This document shows positions 17,166 through 27,852 of a stretch of 64,000 nucleotides of DNA, one piece after another. Position 1 is the first letter of the stretch; each line of letters starts with the position of its first letter. The stretch is from Candidatus Accumulibacter propinquus (GTDB lineage: Bacteria > Pseudomonadota > Gammaproteobacteria > Burkholderiales > Rhodocyclaceae), in assembly GCA_016714935.1 (NCBI GenBank), contig JADKBU010000003.1, forward strand, positions 124,001 to 188,000, read 5' to 3'. A program made the translations under genes and the position numbers. The notes under the pieces were generated by a model. It saw only the letters and a list, made by a program, of their open reading frames with translations. It ran no database searches and was not told the DNA's origin.

Positions 17166-18581
17166 GGATTTTCTTCCACCTGAGCCTCGATTCGTCCTTC
17201 CCGCACCGCCTTGACGAAGGCCCGGTAGTCGCGCTGATTCTGGTCGCTGTACTCGACGGCGAACTCGCAGATCGCGTCGTCGAAAGCCGCGTTCGAACCC
17301 ATGTAGCCGGCGATCAGCGCCGCGTCCCCCGAGCGAGCGTGCGCGCGCGCCAGCGCCCAGGCGCACAGCCGGCCGTAGGTCATCAGCAGCTCGACATCCC
17401 ATCCTTCGATGATGGCGCTGATCTTGACGTCGCGCAGTTGGCGCAGATAGTAATGCCGCCCATCGCTGCCCGTTGTCCAGCCCAAAAAGATGTCACTGGC
17501 GGCCTGCATCAGATGCTGCCCGGCAATGACTCGCTGGCCGTGATTCGGGTGCAGGCTCGCGCCCGCGTAGGGTTCGAGGACCGACGCCCGCGCTTCCTTG
17601 ATCTGCAGGAAGAGGGGATCATTGTCCGCAGCCATGAACAGCCCGATCGTGCACCTCGTGCCGACACTGCCGACACCGACCACCTTGATCGCCAGATCGC
17701 AGAAATGGAAGCGGTCGAACAGCACGCGCACGTGTTCGGGGAGTGACGCGCGATAAGCGGCCAACGCTTCGCTGCACTGTGTTCTGAGTCCTGGCGCCAG
17801 TTCCTCCGAAGGGTGAAAAATCAGCGGTGGCTCTTCCTTGATCCTGGGCAGCGTCCCGTGGTGTTCGGCGAGCTTGGGGAAGATAATTTCGGCAGAGCTT
17901 TGCTGGCGCGCCTTCTGGAGCCGCCTGATGATGCGTTTCCTGACTTCTTCGCTGGACACTTCGGCGAGTATTTGTTCGACCGTGATTCTGTCGTACCAGA
18001 CGTCGAGCGCGGGCATCGACGAATAGTCGGCCATCCGCTCACGGTACGCGCGCACGGTCGCCGTCGCCGCGCGTGCGGCCTGGCTTTCGTGGAGCCGCAG
18101 GTGATGCGCGGCGATGACCACGCTCGCCGTCAGACGTTTGACATCCCACTCCCAGGGGGCCGGCAGGGTCTCATCCAGGTCGTTGATGTCGAAGATCACC
18201 TGCCGCTCGGGTGTGGCAAAGCCGCCGAAGTTCAATAGATGGGCGTCGCCACATGCCTGTACCCGTAGGCCGGAGTTGGGGGTGGACGCCAGATCGGGCC
18301 GCCATGATCGCTGCCGAACCCCGATAAAAGGTGAAAGGCGACTGCAGCATCCGACCGAAGCGGATGGGCACGAGTTGGGACAACCGCCCCTCGTTGGACT
18401 CGGTGAGCACTTCAACCGGATCGCGCCGCTTCCTGAGCGGCTTCCATCCGCCCTGGGTTTCTCGAGGTACTGCCTCGCGCAGCGCCTTACCTTGCACGCG
18501 GCGCTCGTCCGGGGAAAGAATCGCCCTTTCGTTGTCCGTTCCCGTATTCCGAGGGTTCTCACTTCGATTGATTTTGCTCAT
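17162..18581 (-). CDS. DUF2252 family protein, one frameshift
   Basis: A DUF2252 protein, a family of uncharacterised kinase-like-fold proteins (aminoglycoside-phosphotransferase-like). The start MSKINRSENPRNTGTDNERA at 18581 leads into QLVPIRFGRMLQSPFTFYRG, and after a change of frame near 18295 the sequence continues LRVQACGDAHLLNFGGFATPE, VIFDINDLDETLPAPWEWDVKRL, the most typical block of the family, where GDxHxxNFG and FDxNDxDE resemble phosphotransferase active-site motifs. Deleting one C from a run of three restores the frame. The 3' end overlaps the SulP transporter gene as ATGA, so the two are translationally coupled. No function has been shown for the family; a link to anion uptake is suggested by the coupling only. 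Confidence 0.8.
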
Positions 18582-18596
18582 CTCCCACTCACCTGA

Positions 18597-18795
18597 TCAC
18601 ATCGCCAACGATCTTTGCATCTGGCCGGCGTTGGTGTAGTATATTGGCATATTTCGGTACATCATATTCTCCGCGATGCTGCGCCGGTGGTAGCCGCTCT
18701 CGTTCTTCCAGCCGGGGCTTCCCTTGGCTTCGATCTCCTTGAGGATCGCATCACGGGGATGATCGTCTCCCCAGGCGAAGCACCTTCTTGTTTAA
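18597..18795 (-). pseudogene. IS5-type transposase C-terminal remnant
   Basis: About 65 codons read on the minus strand give CFAWGDDHPRDAILKEIEAK, then SPGWKNESGYHRRSIAENMM and YRNMPIYYTNAGQMQRSLAM before a TGA. The WKNESGYHRRSIAENMMYR block is the Tyr-Arg-Glu-type C-terminal catalytic region of IS5-group DDE transposases (Glu of the DDE triad in AEN). No N-terminal part, inverted repeat or intact frame is present. It lies between the second patatin gene and the DUF2252 gene and is a dead fragment. Confidence 0.6.
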
Positions 18796-18804
18796 GTTCA
18801 CCCT

Positions 18805-20030
18805 TTACCGGACGCACTCCTGGCCGGCCGCCACGGCCCTCGGCAGTGCGAAACCAGGCGGCGCCTTGAGCCACGGGAAGCCCTGCGCCATCATCTGGTA
18901 ACCGAGGTCGTAGAGCGCGCGCATATACGCGTTGTCGAATTCTTCCTTGTGCGGCACCTTGAAACTGGCCGGGATGAAACCGAGGTTGAAATCGACCTGA
19001 TCGCGCTCGGCGGTGGCATAGATGCGATATAGGTCGCCAATTCCCTGACTGTGAATCAACGAAGCAACGGCACGCGCTGCGATGCTCATCGTATTGCGCT
19101 CGACATCGGCCCACTCCGCGTCCAGGCGCGCGTTCCGGATCACGTAGAGCCTGCGCTCACGGCTGACGCCGACCGCCATCGCCGCCTCATTGATGCGCAT
19201 CTCCGCAGGATAGGCGAAGACCTGCGCCACAATGCCGCCGTCTACGTGCATTTCCTGATAAGGCCGGCCGTCGACTTCGACGTCGATCATCATCGGCGGA
19301 AAGCCTACTGGAATCGACGCCGAGGCAATCATGACCTTGACGAAAAGATCGAGTGCTCCGGGACCGCCGTAGGTGGCAATTTTTCCCATGTCCCAGATCA
19401 CCGGCCGACGCGCGTCCAGGTCGGCGGTGGCGATCAGCAGCAGGCGACCTTTCGCATACTCGGCGGCGATTTCCCGCAGCAGTTCCTCGTTCACCGATTT
19501 GCGCGTCAACTTCACGAGCGGCGCATTGTCGGCCATCGCGTCGCTCAGTACGCCTGAAACCAGGCCGCGTGGCTCGATGACGTCTTTCGGCGAGATGGTG
19601 GTATACACTTCCTTTAACGTACCGTCGTACTTTGAGCCGAGAAAGGCGAAGGGTGCGATCAGCGCCCCGGTACTGATGCCGGTAACGAGTTTGAACTCCG
19701 GGCGTGTGCCGGTCGCTGTCCAGGCATTCATCACGCCCGCGGTAAACGCGCCATTATCCCCGCCGCCGGAGATGGCGAGAAAAACAGCGGGCGGCAGCTG
19801 CCCTGCTGTCCTTGCTGCGCACGGTAAGCCTGTTCCCGGCGCAGCGCGTCGAACGAATCACGGCTGAACTCGGCCATGTCGCCCGGGACATGCCGCACGC
19901 CGGGCATGCCCGGTATCTCGGCCTTCGCCGTCCACGTTGATGGCACCGCCGGCAGGCGCGGCGGTGTCATCGAGCAACCTTGAATGATCAGGAAGGAGGC
20001 GACAATCAGGCAGGTGGTTTTGAGGGACAC
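18805..20030 (-). CDS. Patatin-like phospholipase lipoprotein, one frameshift
   Basis: A patatin-family hydrolase of about 408 residues. The N-terminus MSLKTTCLIVASFLIIQGCS is a lipoprotein signal with Cys after GQ-type residues. After a frame change near 19801 (restored by adding one base to a run of three) the sequence reads LPPAVFLAISGGGDNGAF for the oxyanion loop, GISTGAL for the nucleophile elbow and HVDGGIVAQ for the catalytic Asp, all present. The C-terminus ends GQECVR. It differs clearly from the other patatin lipoprotein in this window (10.1-11.6 kb), so it is a paralogue rather than a duplicate. It probably works in the periplasm or outer membrane on acyl lipids. Confidence 0.8.
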
Positions 20031-20109
20031 GGTTCTCTCCTTGCATCACTTTCGGATCATTGTCGGCAGCTTCGACTGCCAGGTTGCTGCCTTCTCCTCA
20101 TGGGCTGGT

Positions 20110-20667
20110 TCAGTCGTTCAGGCGCGTGATCTTGTTTCCCTGCAGACCCAAGCCCGCCATCAGGCCCTTCTGGTTGAAAATGAAGGCATAGATGTCCTTG
20201 TTTATGGTCTTCGTGGTCAGCGAACGGCCCATGCCCTCATCCACCACCACGATGGAGGGGCCCACACCGACTTCGAATCCGTCGTTCCGGTTCAGCGCCT
20301 CGAGCGAATTTTCATTCATCAAGAACATCACATAGCCGTATTTCTGGGCGCCGGCCTGCAGACCGTACGAAGCCCCGGTGGTGTTGTAGTACCCCACCGC
20401 CTGACCGTCTTTGAAGAGAACACCGTCGCCGTACTGTCCACCAACGACCAGACCGGCTTTGGTGATCTCCGGAAAGACGAGAACGGCCAGCGCATTCCTG
20501 GACAGCGCTTTCGCCGCAGGAACCCTGGCGAGCAACTTCTGATAGATATTGCGCGCGTCGCGTTCGAGGGCGGTATGATCCGCCGCGCTGGCCGTGACCG
20601 GAGTCAGCAGAGCCGCAATGACGGCTAACAGAAACCATTGAAAGAATCGAGCAAATGTCTTAGGCAT
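20110..20667 (-). CDS. SYLF-domain (Ysc84-like) exported protein
   Basis: A 185-residue protein with a clear Sec signal peptide (MPKTFARFFQWFLLAVIAAL to TASA) and a SYLF/Ysc84 domain over the rest. Family features include AKALSRNALAVLVFPEITKAG, VGGQYGDGVLFKDG, GYYNTTGASYGLQAGAQKYG and a C-terminal KDIYAFIFNQKGLMAGLGLQG. The domain binds lipids such as phosphoinositides in eukaryotes; bacterial versions are periplasmic and of unsettled function. The length is typical. It lies 80 bases upstream of the patatin lipoprotein gene on the same strand, so the two may be co-transcribed and share a membrane-lipid role, which is inference. Confidence 0.85.
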   Translation of the reverse strand: MPKTFARFFQWFLLAVIAALLTPVTASAADHTALERDARNIYQKLLARVPAAKALSRNALAVLVFPEITKAGLVVGGQYGDGVLFKDGQAVGYYNTTGASYGLQAGAQKYGYVMFLMNENSLEALNRNDGFEVGVGPSIVVVDEGMGRSLTTKTINKDIYAFIFNQKGLMAGLGLQGNKITRLND

Positions 20668-20964
20668 GGAGCACTCCTGTGAAGAATGGTTATCGAGAAA
20701 ATTTCAGCCGAGCGGACTGTGCCTCATGGGGGATGTAAGCTGGTACCTCAGAAAACCCCGTCGGGAAACCACTGCGGCCAAGTTTTCGGCCACAACGCCT
20801 ATCCGACACGGTTTTTCGCCCACATTTTGCCCGGTTGGGAGCAACGTTCGCCGCAAGCCGTCGGTTGGGTTGGAAAACAGGTGTTTTACGTCATAGCTAA
20901 TACCCTCACTCAGTCTTGAAAGGATGCGTCTCAGAGTCCTCTACGAGGGGGTCTGCTGCCCGGT
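20668..20964. other. Intergenic region without recognised gene
   Basis: About 300 bases between the SYLF gene and the PPK2 gene. Short open frames on the plus strand have no recognisable product and no ribosome site. A small GGCCAAGTTTTCGGCC hairpin is present near 20786-20801, without a T run. The stretch presumably holds the promoter of the SYLF-patatin unit and the terminator of ppk2, but neither is clear. Confidence 0.4.
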
Positions 20965-21856
20965 TCAATACACTTCCGGGATGTACTTCAGGGGCAGATC
21001 GGCTTCCTGATAGTCGCCGGCTTTCTGCCGTTTCGGCAAGGTGATCTTTGGCTGCTTGACGACCTCGTACGGGATGCTGCTCAGAATATGCTTGATGATG
21101 TTCAGGCGTACGCGTTTCTTGTCGTCGGAGCGGGCGACGAACCAGGGCGCCCACTCGGTGTCCGTTGCCTTGAACATTTCGTCGCGCGCGCGCGAGTAAT
21201 CGTACCAGCGGCTGTACGACTTGAGGTCCATCGGCGACAGCTTCCACTGCTTGCGCGGATCGGTGATGCGGGCCTCCAGGCGGCGCGTCTGCTCATCCAT
21301 GTCGACTTCGAGCCAGTACTTGAGCAGGATGATGTTGTTGGCTTTGCCGACCACCAGCTTTTCGAAGAGGGGGCGCCAGTTTGAGAAAACCCTGCACCTG
21401 CTCGTCGCTGGCAAAGCCCATGACGCGTTCGACACCGGCGCGGTTGTACCAACTGCGGTCGAAGATCACCACCTCGCCGGCCGCCGGCATGTGCGGCAGG
21501 TAACGCTGTACATACATCTGGGTCTTCTCGCGCTCGGTCGGAGCCGGCAGGGCGACAACCCGGAAGATGCGCGGGCTGACGCGCCCGGTGATCGCCTTGA
21601 TAGTGCCGCCCTTGCCGGCCCCGTCACGGCCTTCGAAGAGGATCACCACCTTCAGGCCCTTCTCGATCACCCAGGTTTGCAGGTGTACCAACTCGGCCTC
21701 GAGTTTTCGAGTTCCTTGAGGTATCTTCCGCTCGGACATTCTTTTCGCTGGCTTGCTCTGGGGCTCGCCCTCGGTCTGCTCTGCCGGCGACTCGGGACCA
21801 GGGCTGATCACTTGCTCGGCCTTGACGCGCTTTGCCGACTTGCCTTTCTTGCTCAT
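20965..21856 (-). CDS. ppk2: Polyphosphate kinase 2 (PPK2), one frameshift
   Basis: PPK2-family enzyme of about 296 residues that transfers phosphate between polyphosphate and nucleotides in the cytoplasm. A Lys-rich, poorly conserved N-terminal tail (1-50) precedes Walker A GRDGAGKG at residues 76-83 and the Walker B segment EVVIFDRSWYNRAGVERVMGF. After a frame change within the five-G run at 21369-21373, the C-terminal lid and core follow (IILLKYWLEVDMDEQTRR, WKLSPMDLKSYSRWYDYSRA, WFVARSDDKKRVRLNIIKHI). Removing one G gives an unbroken QGFLKLAPLFEKLVVGKAN. The ATG at 21856 has GAGGAGA upstream. Its presence fits polyphosphate storage. Subclass (ADP- or AMP-using) cannot be fixed here. Confidence 0.88.
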
Positions 21857-21984
21857 TGACTTCTCCTCTTGATACGCTTCGATGGACTGCCATGGCTGGC
21901 TGGCGACCCCACAGGCGGGCGCCGAGCAGTCAGGCATGCCAAAACACGCCGACGGGAAGACCACTGCGCCGGCACCTGCCAGGC

Positions 21985-23415
21985 CTACTGCGGGAGGACC
22001 TCGTCCCGCCTCACTCCTCCTGCAACGGCGACTTTCTCCGCCTCGACCACCCAGCCGCCGCCCATTGCCTTGTAGAGATTGATCATCGCCTGCAACTGGG
22101 TCTGCTGCGTCTGCGTGTACTGCAACTGGACATTGAACAAGCTACGTTCCGCATCCAGGACTTCGATATAGCTGGTGTAGCCGTTTTCGTAGCGCAGCCG
22201 CGCGGTCCCCGCGTACTGCTCCAGAGCCCCCACCTGGCGTTTCTGCGCCTGCAACTGGGCACGCGTGCGGTCCTGGTCGATCAGTGCGTCATTGACTTCG
22301 CGAAAGGCTTGCTGGATGGCCCTCTGATACGCGAACAGCGCTTGCTGCTGTTGCGCTTCCGCTGCCTGCACCTGACCGGCGATGGCGCCGGCCGTGAAGA
22401 TCGGCATGCTGATCGGTGCAGCGTACTGCCAGACCTTCGACTGGCTGTCGAAAAGATTGCCAAGGCTGTTGCTGGCGTAGCCGAACAGACCAGTCAGCGA
22501 GAGGGTCGGAAAGTAAGCCGCCTTGGCCGCGCCGATCAGGGCATTGGCGGCAATCAGGCTCTGCTCCGCCTGCTGGATGTCTGGCCGTCGCTCAAGAATA
22601 TCCGAGGGTAGACCGGCTGGAATGGCCGGGAGCAACAGTTGATCAATGTTCCTGCCGCGGGTAATCGGCCCGGGGTTGCGACCGAGCAACACGCTCAGGC
22701 CATTCTCCTGTTGTACGATCGACTTCTCGATGGCCGGGATGGTGGCCAGAGCTTCCTCGTACTGGGACTGGTTCTGACTCAGTTCGAGCAACGAGATGAT
22801 GCCACCCGCGTAACGCTCCTTGAAGATCTCGTACGAATCGCCGCGACTTTTCGCCGTCGCCCTGGCGATTTCCAACTGGCGATCGAGGTCGCGGAGGTTG
22901 ACGTAGGCACCGGCAACGCTACCGACCAGCGAGAGGATGACCGCTCGCCGGCCGTCCTCGCTGGCCAGGAGCTGTGCCCTCGCCGCTTCGGTCTGGCGGC
23001 GAATGCGGCCCCAGATATCGATCTCCCAACTGGCATTGAGCACCGCCTGATAGTTGTTGTAGGTCGAGGAGGTCGATGCGCCCGGAGCGACGCCCTTCTG
23101 TCGGCTCACCTCGTAGCCGGCGCCAACCTGCGGAAAAAGGGCGGAACGGACGAATCCATATTGGCCGGCAAACTCTTCGATGCGCGCGCTGGCAATCAGC
23201 AGATCCTTGTTGGCAAGCAGGGCGGCGCTGACCAGTTCGTTGAGTACCGGGTCGCCGAACTGCTCCCACCAGGCAGTATTGGCCAGATCCCTGGCGTCCT
23301 GGTCACTCAGACGCCAGGCCGTCGGCGTGTCGATAGTTGGACGCACGTAATCGGGTCCAACCATGCAGCCACCGACCAGCAGCGCCAGCAGTGCGGCCAA
23401 CAAGGGCTTACGCAT
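21985..23415 (-). CDS. RND efflux outer-membrane lipoprotein (OprM/NodT family)
   Basis: The outer-membrane channel of a tripartite RND pump, 476 residues. The signal MRKPLLAALLALLVGGC has a lipobox with Cys17, and the mature start MVGPDYVRP is typical of the NodT/OprM group. Two outer-membrane efflux repeats follow, with long helices (for example AAEAQQQQALFAYQRAIQQAF and RLRYENGYTSYIEVLDAERS). The ATG at 23415 has GGAGGGAG eight bases upstream and is favoured over an ATG eight codons earlier. It overlaps the RND gene end by eight bases, so channel and pump are translationally coupled. The 3' end is 130 bases from ppk2. Confidence 0.9.
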   Translation of the reverse strand: MRKPLLAALLALLVGGCMVGPDYVRPTIDTPTAWRLSDQDARDLANTAWWEQFGDPVLNELVSAALLANKDLLIASARIEEFAGQYGFVRSALFPQVGAGYEVSRQKGVAPGASTSSTYNNYQAVLNASWEIDIWGRIRRQTEAARAQLLASEDGRRAVILSLVGSVAGAYVNLRDLDRQLEIARATAKSRGDSYEIFKERYAGGIISLLELSQNQSQYEEALATIPAIEKSIVQQENGLSVLLGRNPGPITRGRNIDQLLLPAIPAGLPSDILERRPDIQQAEQSLIAANALIGAAKAAYFPTLSLTGLFGYASNSLGNLFDSQSKVWQYAAPISMPIFTAGAIAGQVQAAEAQQQQALFAYQRAIQQAFREVNDALIDQDRTRAQLQAQKRQVGALEQYAGTARLRYENGYTSYIEVLDAERSLFNVQLQYTQTQQTQLQAMINLYKAMGGGWVVEAEKVAVAGGVRRDEVLPQ

Positions 23416-26400
23416 GGCTATCTCCCTCCTTTCCAGCAATCGGTACCGTGGAACTCTCGGTGGCCGCGGCGACGCTCTCCCCAGCGTGGTGACCGACCCC
23501 GGTGTTGCCCTTGTGACTGATCTTTTCGACCACGTAGAAAGTCACCGGAATGATGAAGATGGCAATGCAGGTAGCGGCCAGCATGCCGCCGATCACCGCG
23601 CTGCCCATCACCTGCCGCGAGATGGCGCCGGCGCCGCTGGCGATCGCCAGCGGAACGCAGCCGAGAATGAAGGCGAACGAAGTCATCAGGATCGGCCGCA
23701 GGCGCAGTTCCGCGCCTTTGAGCGTCGATTCGGCGAGCGACAGTTCGCCCTTCTCGTATTCCATCTTGGCGAACTCGACGATCAGGATCGCGTTCTTGGC
23801 CGCCAGACCGATCAGCATCACCAGGCCGATCTGCGCATAGACGTTGAGTTCCTGGCCGCGCCACAGCAGCGCGGCGAAGGCGCCGGCGACGGCGATCGGC
23901 GTACCGAGCAGGACCGAGAAAGGCAGCGACCAGCTTTCGTACTGCGCCGCCAGGATCAGGAAGACGCAGAGCAGCGAGAAACCAAAGATGACCATCGGCG
24001 AGACGCCCTGCTGAGCCTTTTGCTCCTGGAACGACATGCCCGAGTAGTCGTAACCCATTTCGCTTGGCATCGTCTCGGCGAAAACCGCTTCGAGCGCCCG
24101 CATCACCTGCACCGAACTGTAACCAGGCGCTGCCGAAGCGTTGATCTGTGCGCTGCGGTAGAGGTTGTAGCGCATCGTGAATTCCGGACCCGAGATGTTG
24201 CGGATCGAGGTCAGCGCCGAGAGCGGCACCGCTTCACCCTTGTTGTTGCGCACGTAGAAGCGCCCGACGTTCTCGATGTTGGTCCGGTATTCGCCCTCGG
24301 CCTGCACATAGACCTGCCACTGGCGTCCGAAGCGGTTGAAGTAGTTGATGAAACCGCTGCCGAGGAAGCTTTGCAGCGTCTTGTAGACATCGCTGATAAT
24401 GACCCCCTGCTTCAATACCTTGTCCTGATCGACTTCGATGAAAAGCTGCGGCACGATCGGCAGGAAGGTGGTCGAAACGCTGGCCAGCTCGGGGCGCTTT
24501 TTCGCCGCTTCGATAAACTTGGTGGTGTTCGCGGCGAGGAAGGCGATGTCTTTTCCAGCGCGGTCTTCGAGAATGAACGTCGCCCCGCCGGAGGTGCCGA
24601 CCCCCTGAATGGCCGGTGGCGGAAACGCAAAAGCGATGGCGCCGGGGATGCTGGCAAGCCGCTTCGTCAACTCGGCCTTGATCGCGGTGTACTGTTCGTC
24701 GGGTGCTTTGCGTTCGCCCCAGTTCTTGAGCGTGATGAAGAAGAAAGCGCTGTAGGTATTGGTCACCTGGCTCAGCATGCTGTAGCCGATGACGGTGGTC
24801 GTGTATTGGACGCCTGGCACCTTCATGATCAGATCTTCGGCTTGCGCGGCAATATCCGAGGTGCGCTGCAAGGATGAGGCATTGGGGAGCTGGATCGCGG
24901 CAAAGACGTAACCCTGGTCTTCATCCGGGAGGAAGCCGGCAGGGACAAGCTTGCCGAAGAAACCCGCCACAACCGCGACGGCCACCAGAAAAAAGAGGCT
25001 CATCACGCTGCGGCGGATGGCGAGCCGGCAGACGCCGACGTAACCGCCGGTGACCCGGCCGAAAGCGCGATTGAACCCGTCGTAGAATTTCTGCAACGGG
25101 CCACTACCCCTGACCTTGGGTCGCAGCAGCAGCGCACAGAGCGCCGGGCTGAGCGTCAGCGCGTTGAAGGCCGAGATGATCACCGAGATGGCGATGGTCA
25201 CGGCGAACTGCTGGTAGAGCTGGCCGGTGATGCCGGGAATGAAAGCCGTCGGTACGAAAACCGCCGCCAGGATGACGGCAATGGCGATCACCGGCCCGGT
25301 CACCTCGCTCATCGCCCGCAGTGTCGCGTCCTTGGGTGACAAACCATGTTCGATGTGGTGCTCGACGGCTTCGACGACGACGATCGCGTCATCGACGACG
25401 AGGCCGATGGCCAGCACCAGACCGAACAGCGACAGCGTGTTGATCGAGAAACCGAACATCGGAAAGAGCATGAAGGTGCCGACCAGCGACACCGGCACCG
25501 CCAGCAGCGGGATCAGCGTCGCCCGCCAGCCCTGCAGGAAGACGAAGACGACGATCATCACCAGCACCAGCGCTTCGATCAGCGTGTGCTCGATCTCCTG
25601 ATTCCTTCGGTGACCGACAGCGTCGTGTCGAGGGCGATGACGTATTCGAGGTCCGGCGGGAAACTCTCCTTGATTTTCGCCATCAGCGCCTTGGCGCCGT
25701 CGGCGGCGTCGAGCGCATTGGCGCCGGGCATCTGGTACAGCGCGACGAGCGCCGCCGGTTTGCCGTTCAGCCGGCCCTGCTGGCTGTAGGTCTGCGCACC
25801 GAGCTCGATTCGCGCCACGTCGGCGACGCGCACCACCGAACCGTCGGGGTTGGCGCGCAGGACGATGTTGCCGAACTCTTCGGTGCTCTGCAGCCGCCCC
25901 TGCGCGCGCACCGCGTAGGTGAACGACTGCCCCGCCGGCACCGGCTCGCCGCCGATCGTCCCGGCCGGATTGACGGTGTTCTGGTTCTGGACGGCGTTGA
26001 TGATTTCCGGAACCGTGATGTTCAGCTTGGCCAACTGGTCGGGCTTGACCCACAGTCGCATCGCGTACTGGCCGGCGCCGAAAACGGTGACGCTGGCGAT
26101 CCCCTTTGACGCGCGTCATCTGGTCGTTGATGTTGATGTACGCGTAGTTGGCGAGAAAAACATTGTCGTAGGTGCCGTTCGGCGAGTAGAGCGCGAACAT
26201 GATCAGCGGCGAAGACGTCGATTTCTGGACTGTCACGCCGTAATTGCGCACGTCCGAGGGCAGTTGCGACTCGGCCTGGCCTTCGCGCATCTGGGCGAGC
26301 AACTGGTCGGTGTTGGCGTCGGTGCCCAGCGCGAAGTTGACGTACAGGGTGGACTGGCCATTGTTGGCGTTGATCGAGTACATGTAGTCCATGTTGTCGA

Positions 26401-26613
26401 CGCCGGACATCTGCTGCTCGATCGGCGTGGCGACCGCCTGTTCGACGGTCAGCGCGTCGGCGCCGGTGTAGGTGCTGCTGACCTGGATCTGCGGCGGAAC
26501 GATGTTCGGGAACTGGGCGGTCGGCAGGCCCGACATGGCGACCAGGCCGACGATGGTCATCAGGATCGAGATGACCATGGCCACGATCGGCCGGTTGATG
26601 AAGACTTGGACAT
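23408..26613 (-). CDS. RND multidrug efflux pump (HAE1/AcrB family), three frameshifts
   Basis: The inner-membrane proton-driven pump of the tripartite system, about 1065 residues, close to AcrB. The N-terminal helix and porter start (GLPTAQFPNIVPPQIQVSS, TYTGADALTVEQAVATPIEQ), the central transmembrane block (GFSINTLSLFGLVLAIGLVV, DDAIVVVEAVEHHI with the proton-relay Asp pair) and the C-terminal block (GLAAKNAILIVEFAK) are present. Frame changes near 26604, 26104 and 25600 are each cured by one base in a short run; the segment 25600-26104 then reads ASVTVFGAGQYAMRLWVKPD and onward. The start at 26613 follows repair of the first. The adaptor gene lies six bases upstream and the channel gene overlaps downstream. 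Confidence 0.85.
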
Positions 26614-26619
26614 GGTGCC

Positions 26620-27852
26620 TTACCCCTTGGCGGCGGGCGCAGGCGCCGCCGGCTTGTCGTCGGCCTTGGCCGGGCTGGCTGCGGCGGGCGCCGCCGGCGC
26701 AGCCGGGACAAAGGGTTTCGGATTGACGGTCATTCCCGGCCGCACCTTCTGTGTGCCTTCGGCGATCACCTGCTCGCCGGGCTGCAGCCCCTGAGTGATG
26801 ATCCAGTCGGTCCCGATCCGCTCACCGACGCTGACCGGACGGATGTCGGCCTTGTTGTCCGGGCCGACGACGGCGATCAGGTATTTGCCCTGCAGTTCGG
26901 TGACCGCACGCTGCGGTACCAGCAGCGCGCCCTTCTGGACCGACATCGTGGCGCGCACCCGGCCGTACTGGCCGGGGCGCAGCAGGTTGTCCGGGTTGCC
27001 AAAGAGCGCGGCCGCCTTGAAGGTGCCGGTGCTGGTGTCCACCTGCCGGTTGAGGATCGAGAATCTGCCCGGCTGAGGGTAAACCGAGCCATCGACCAGG
27101 ATCAGCGTGAGCGGCACTTTCTCCGGCCGGCTGCCGCTGGCGATCGCCGCGGTCGCCATCTTCAGGTATTCGCGTTCGCTGATGTTGAAGTAGACCTTGA
27201 TCGGTTCCACGGTCGACACGGTGGTCAGTTCGGTCGGCATGCTGGGGCTCAGGAGATCGCCGATCTGTGCCTTGGCGATGCCTGCGATGCCGGTGACCGG
27301 GGAGGTGATGCGCGTGAAACCGAGATTCAGTTTCGCGGTCTTGAGCGCCGCGTCGGCGGACTCAAGCTGCGCCTTGGCAGACTGTTCGGTGCCGGTGGAA
27401 TCGTCGAGGTCCTTCTGGCTGACCGCGTTCTTGGCCGCCAGCGGCTTGACGCGGGCGAGGTTGGCACGGGCCGTTTCGTAGCGGGCCAACTGCTGGGCGC
27501 GTACGCCCTTGGCTTCGTCCACGGCGGCTTCGAAGGTGCGGGGGTCGATCTCGAAGAGCGGCTGACCTTTCTTCACCAGGTCGCCTTCGCGGTAGTTCTG
27601 CTTGACGAGGTAGCCGGTCACCTGCGGGCGGATGACGGCATTGACGTCGCCGTCGAGCGACCCGATCCATTCCATGTAAATCGGCACGTCCTGCTGCGTG
27701 ACGGTGACCAACTCGACGGTTGGTGACGGCGGGGCGGCGGGCTTCTCCTTGTCGCAACCCATGATCTGGAGGAGGGCCGCGCCGGCCAGACCGAGGGCGA
27801 CATGGCGGAAGGCGTGATGAGCGGCGGAAAAGGATGAGGGGCTGGACGTCAT
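26620..27852 (-). CDS. RND efflux periplasmic adaptor lipoprotein (AcrA/MexA family)
   Basis: Membrane fusion protein of the RND pump, 410 residues. A signal peptide ending ALLQIMGC gives a lipid-anchored Cys at about residue 33. The lipoyl half-motifs (VNAVIRPQVTGYLVKQNYRE, GDLVKKGQPLFEIDPRTF), the alpha hairpin (about 110-170), the beta-barrel and a membrane-proximal domain (GLQPGEQVIAEGTQKVRPGM) occur in the usual order. The C-terminal tail is unusually Ala/Pro-rich (about 35 residues). It is the first gene of the adaptor-pump-channel operon and the only intact one without repaired frameshifts apart from the channel. No adjacent TetR or MarR regulator is seen, so control of the operon is unknown. 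Confidence 0.9.
   Translation of the reverse strand: MTSSPSSFSAAHHAFRHVALGLAGAALLQIMGCDKEKPAAPPSPTVELVTVTQQDVPIYMEWIGSLDGDVNAVIRPQVTGYLVKQNYREGDLVKKGQPLFEIDPRTFEAAVDEAKGVRAQQLARYETARANLARVKPLAAKNAVSQKDLDDSTGTEQSAKAQLESADAALKTAKLNLGFTRITSPVTGIAGIAKAQIGDLLSPSMPTELTTVSTVEPIKVYFNISEREYLKMATAAIASGSRPEKVPLTLILVDGSVYPQPGRFSILNRQVDTSTGTFKAAALFGNPDNLLRPGQYGRVRATMSVQKGALLVPQRAVTELQGKYLIAVVGPDNKADIRPVSVGERIGTDWIITQGLQPGEQVIAEGTQKVRPGMTVNPKPFVPAAPAAPAAASPAKADDKPAAPAPAAKG

Noticed and set aside
17166..17402. N-terminal extension of the SulP frame
   Set aside because: It lies in the DUF2252 coding sequence and is Arg-rich shadow sequence; the ATG at 17165 with ATGA overlap is better.
20666..20919. Plus-strand frames of 76-77 codons in the gap before ppk2
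   Set aside because: No ribosome site, no similarity, and the translations look random.
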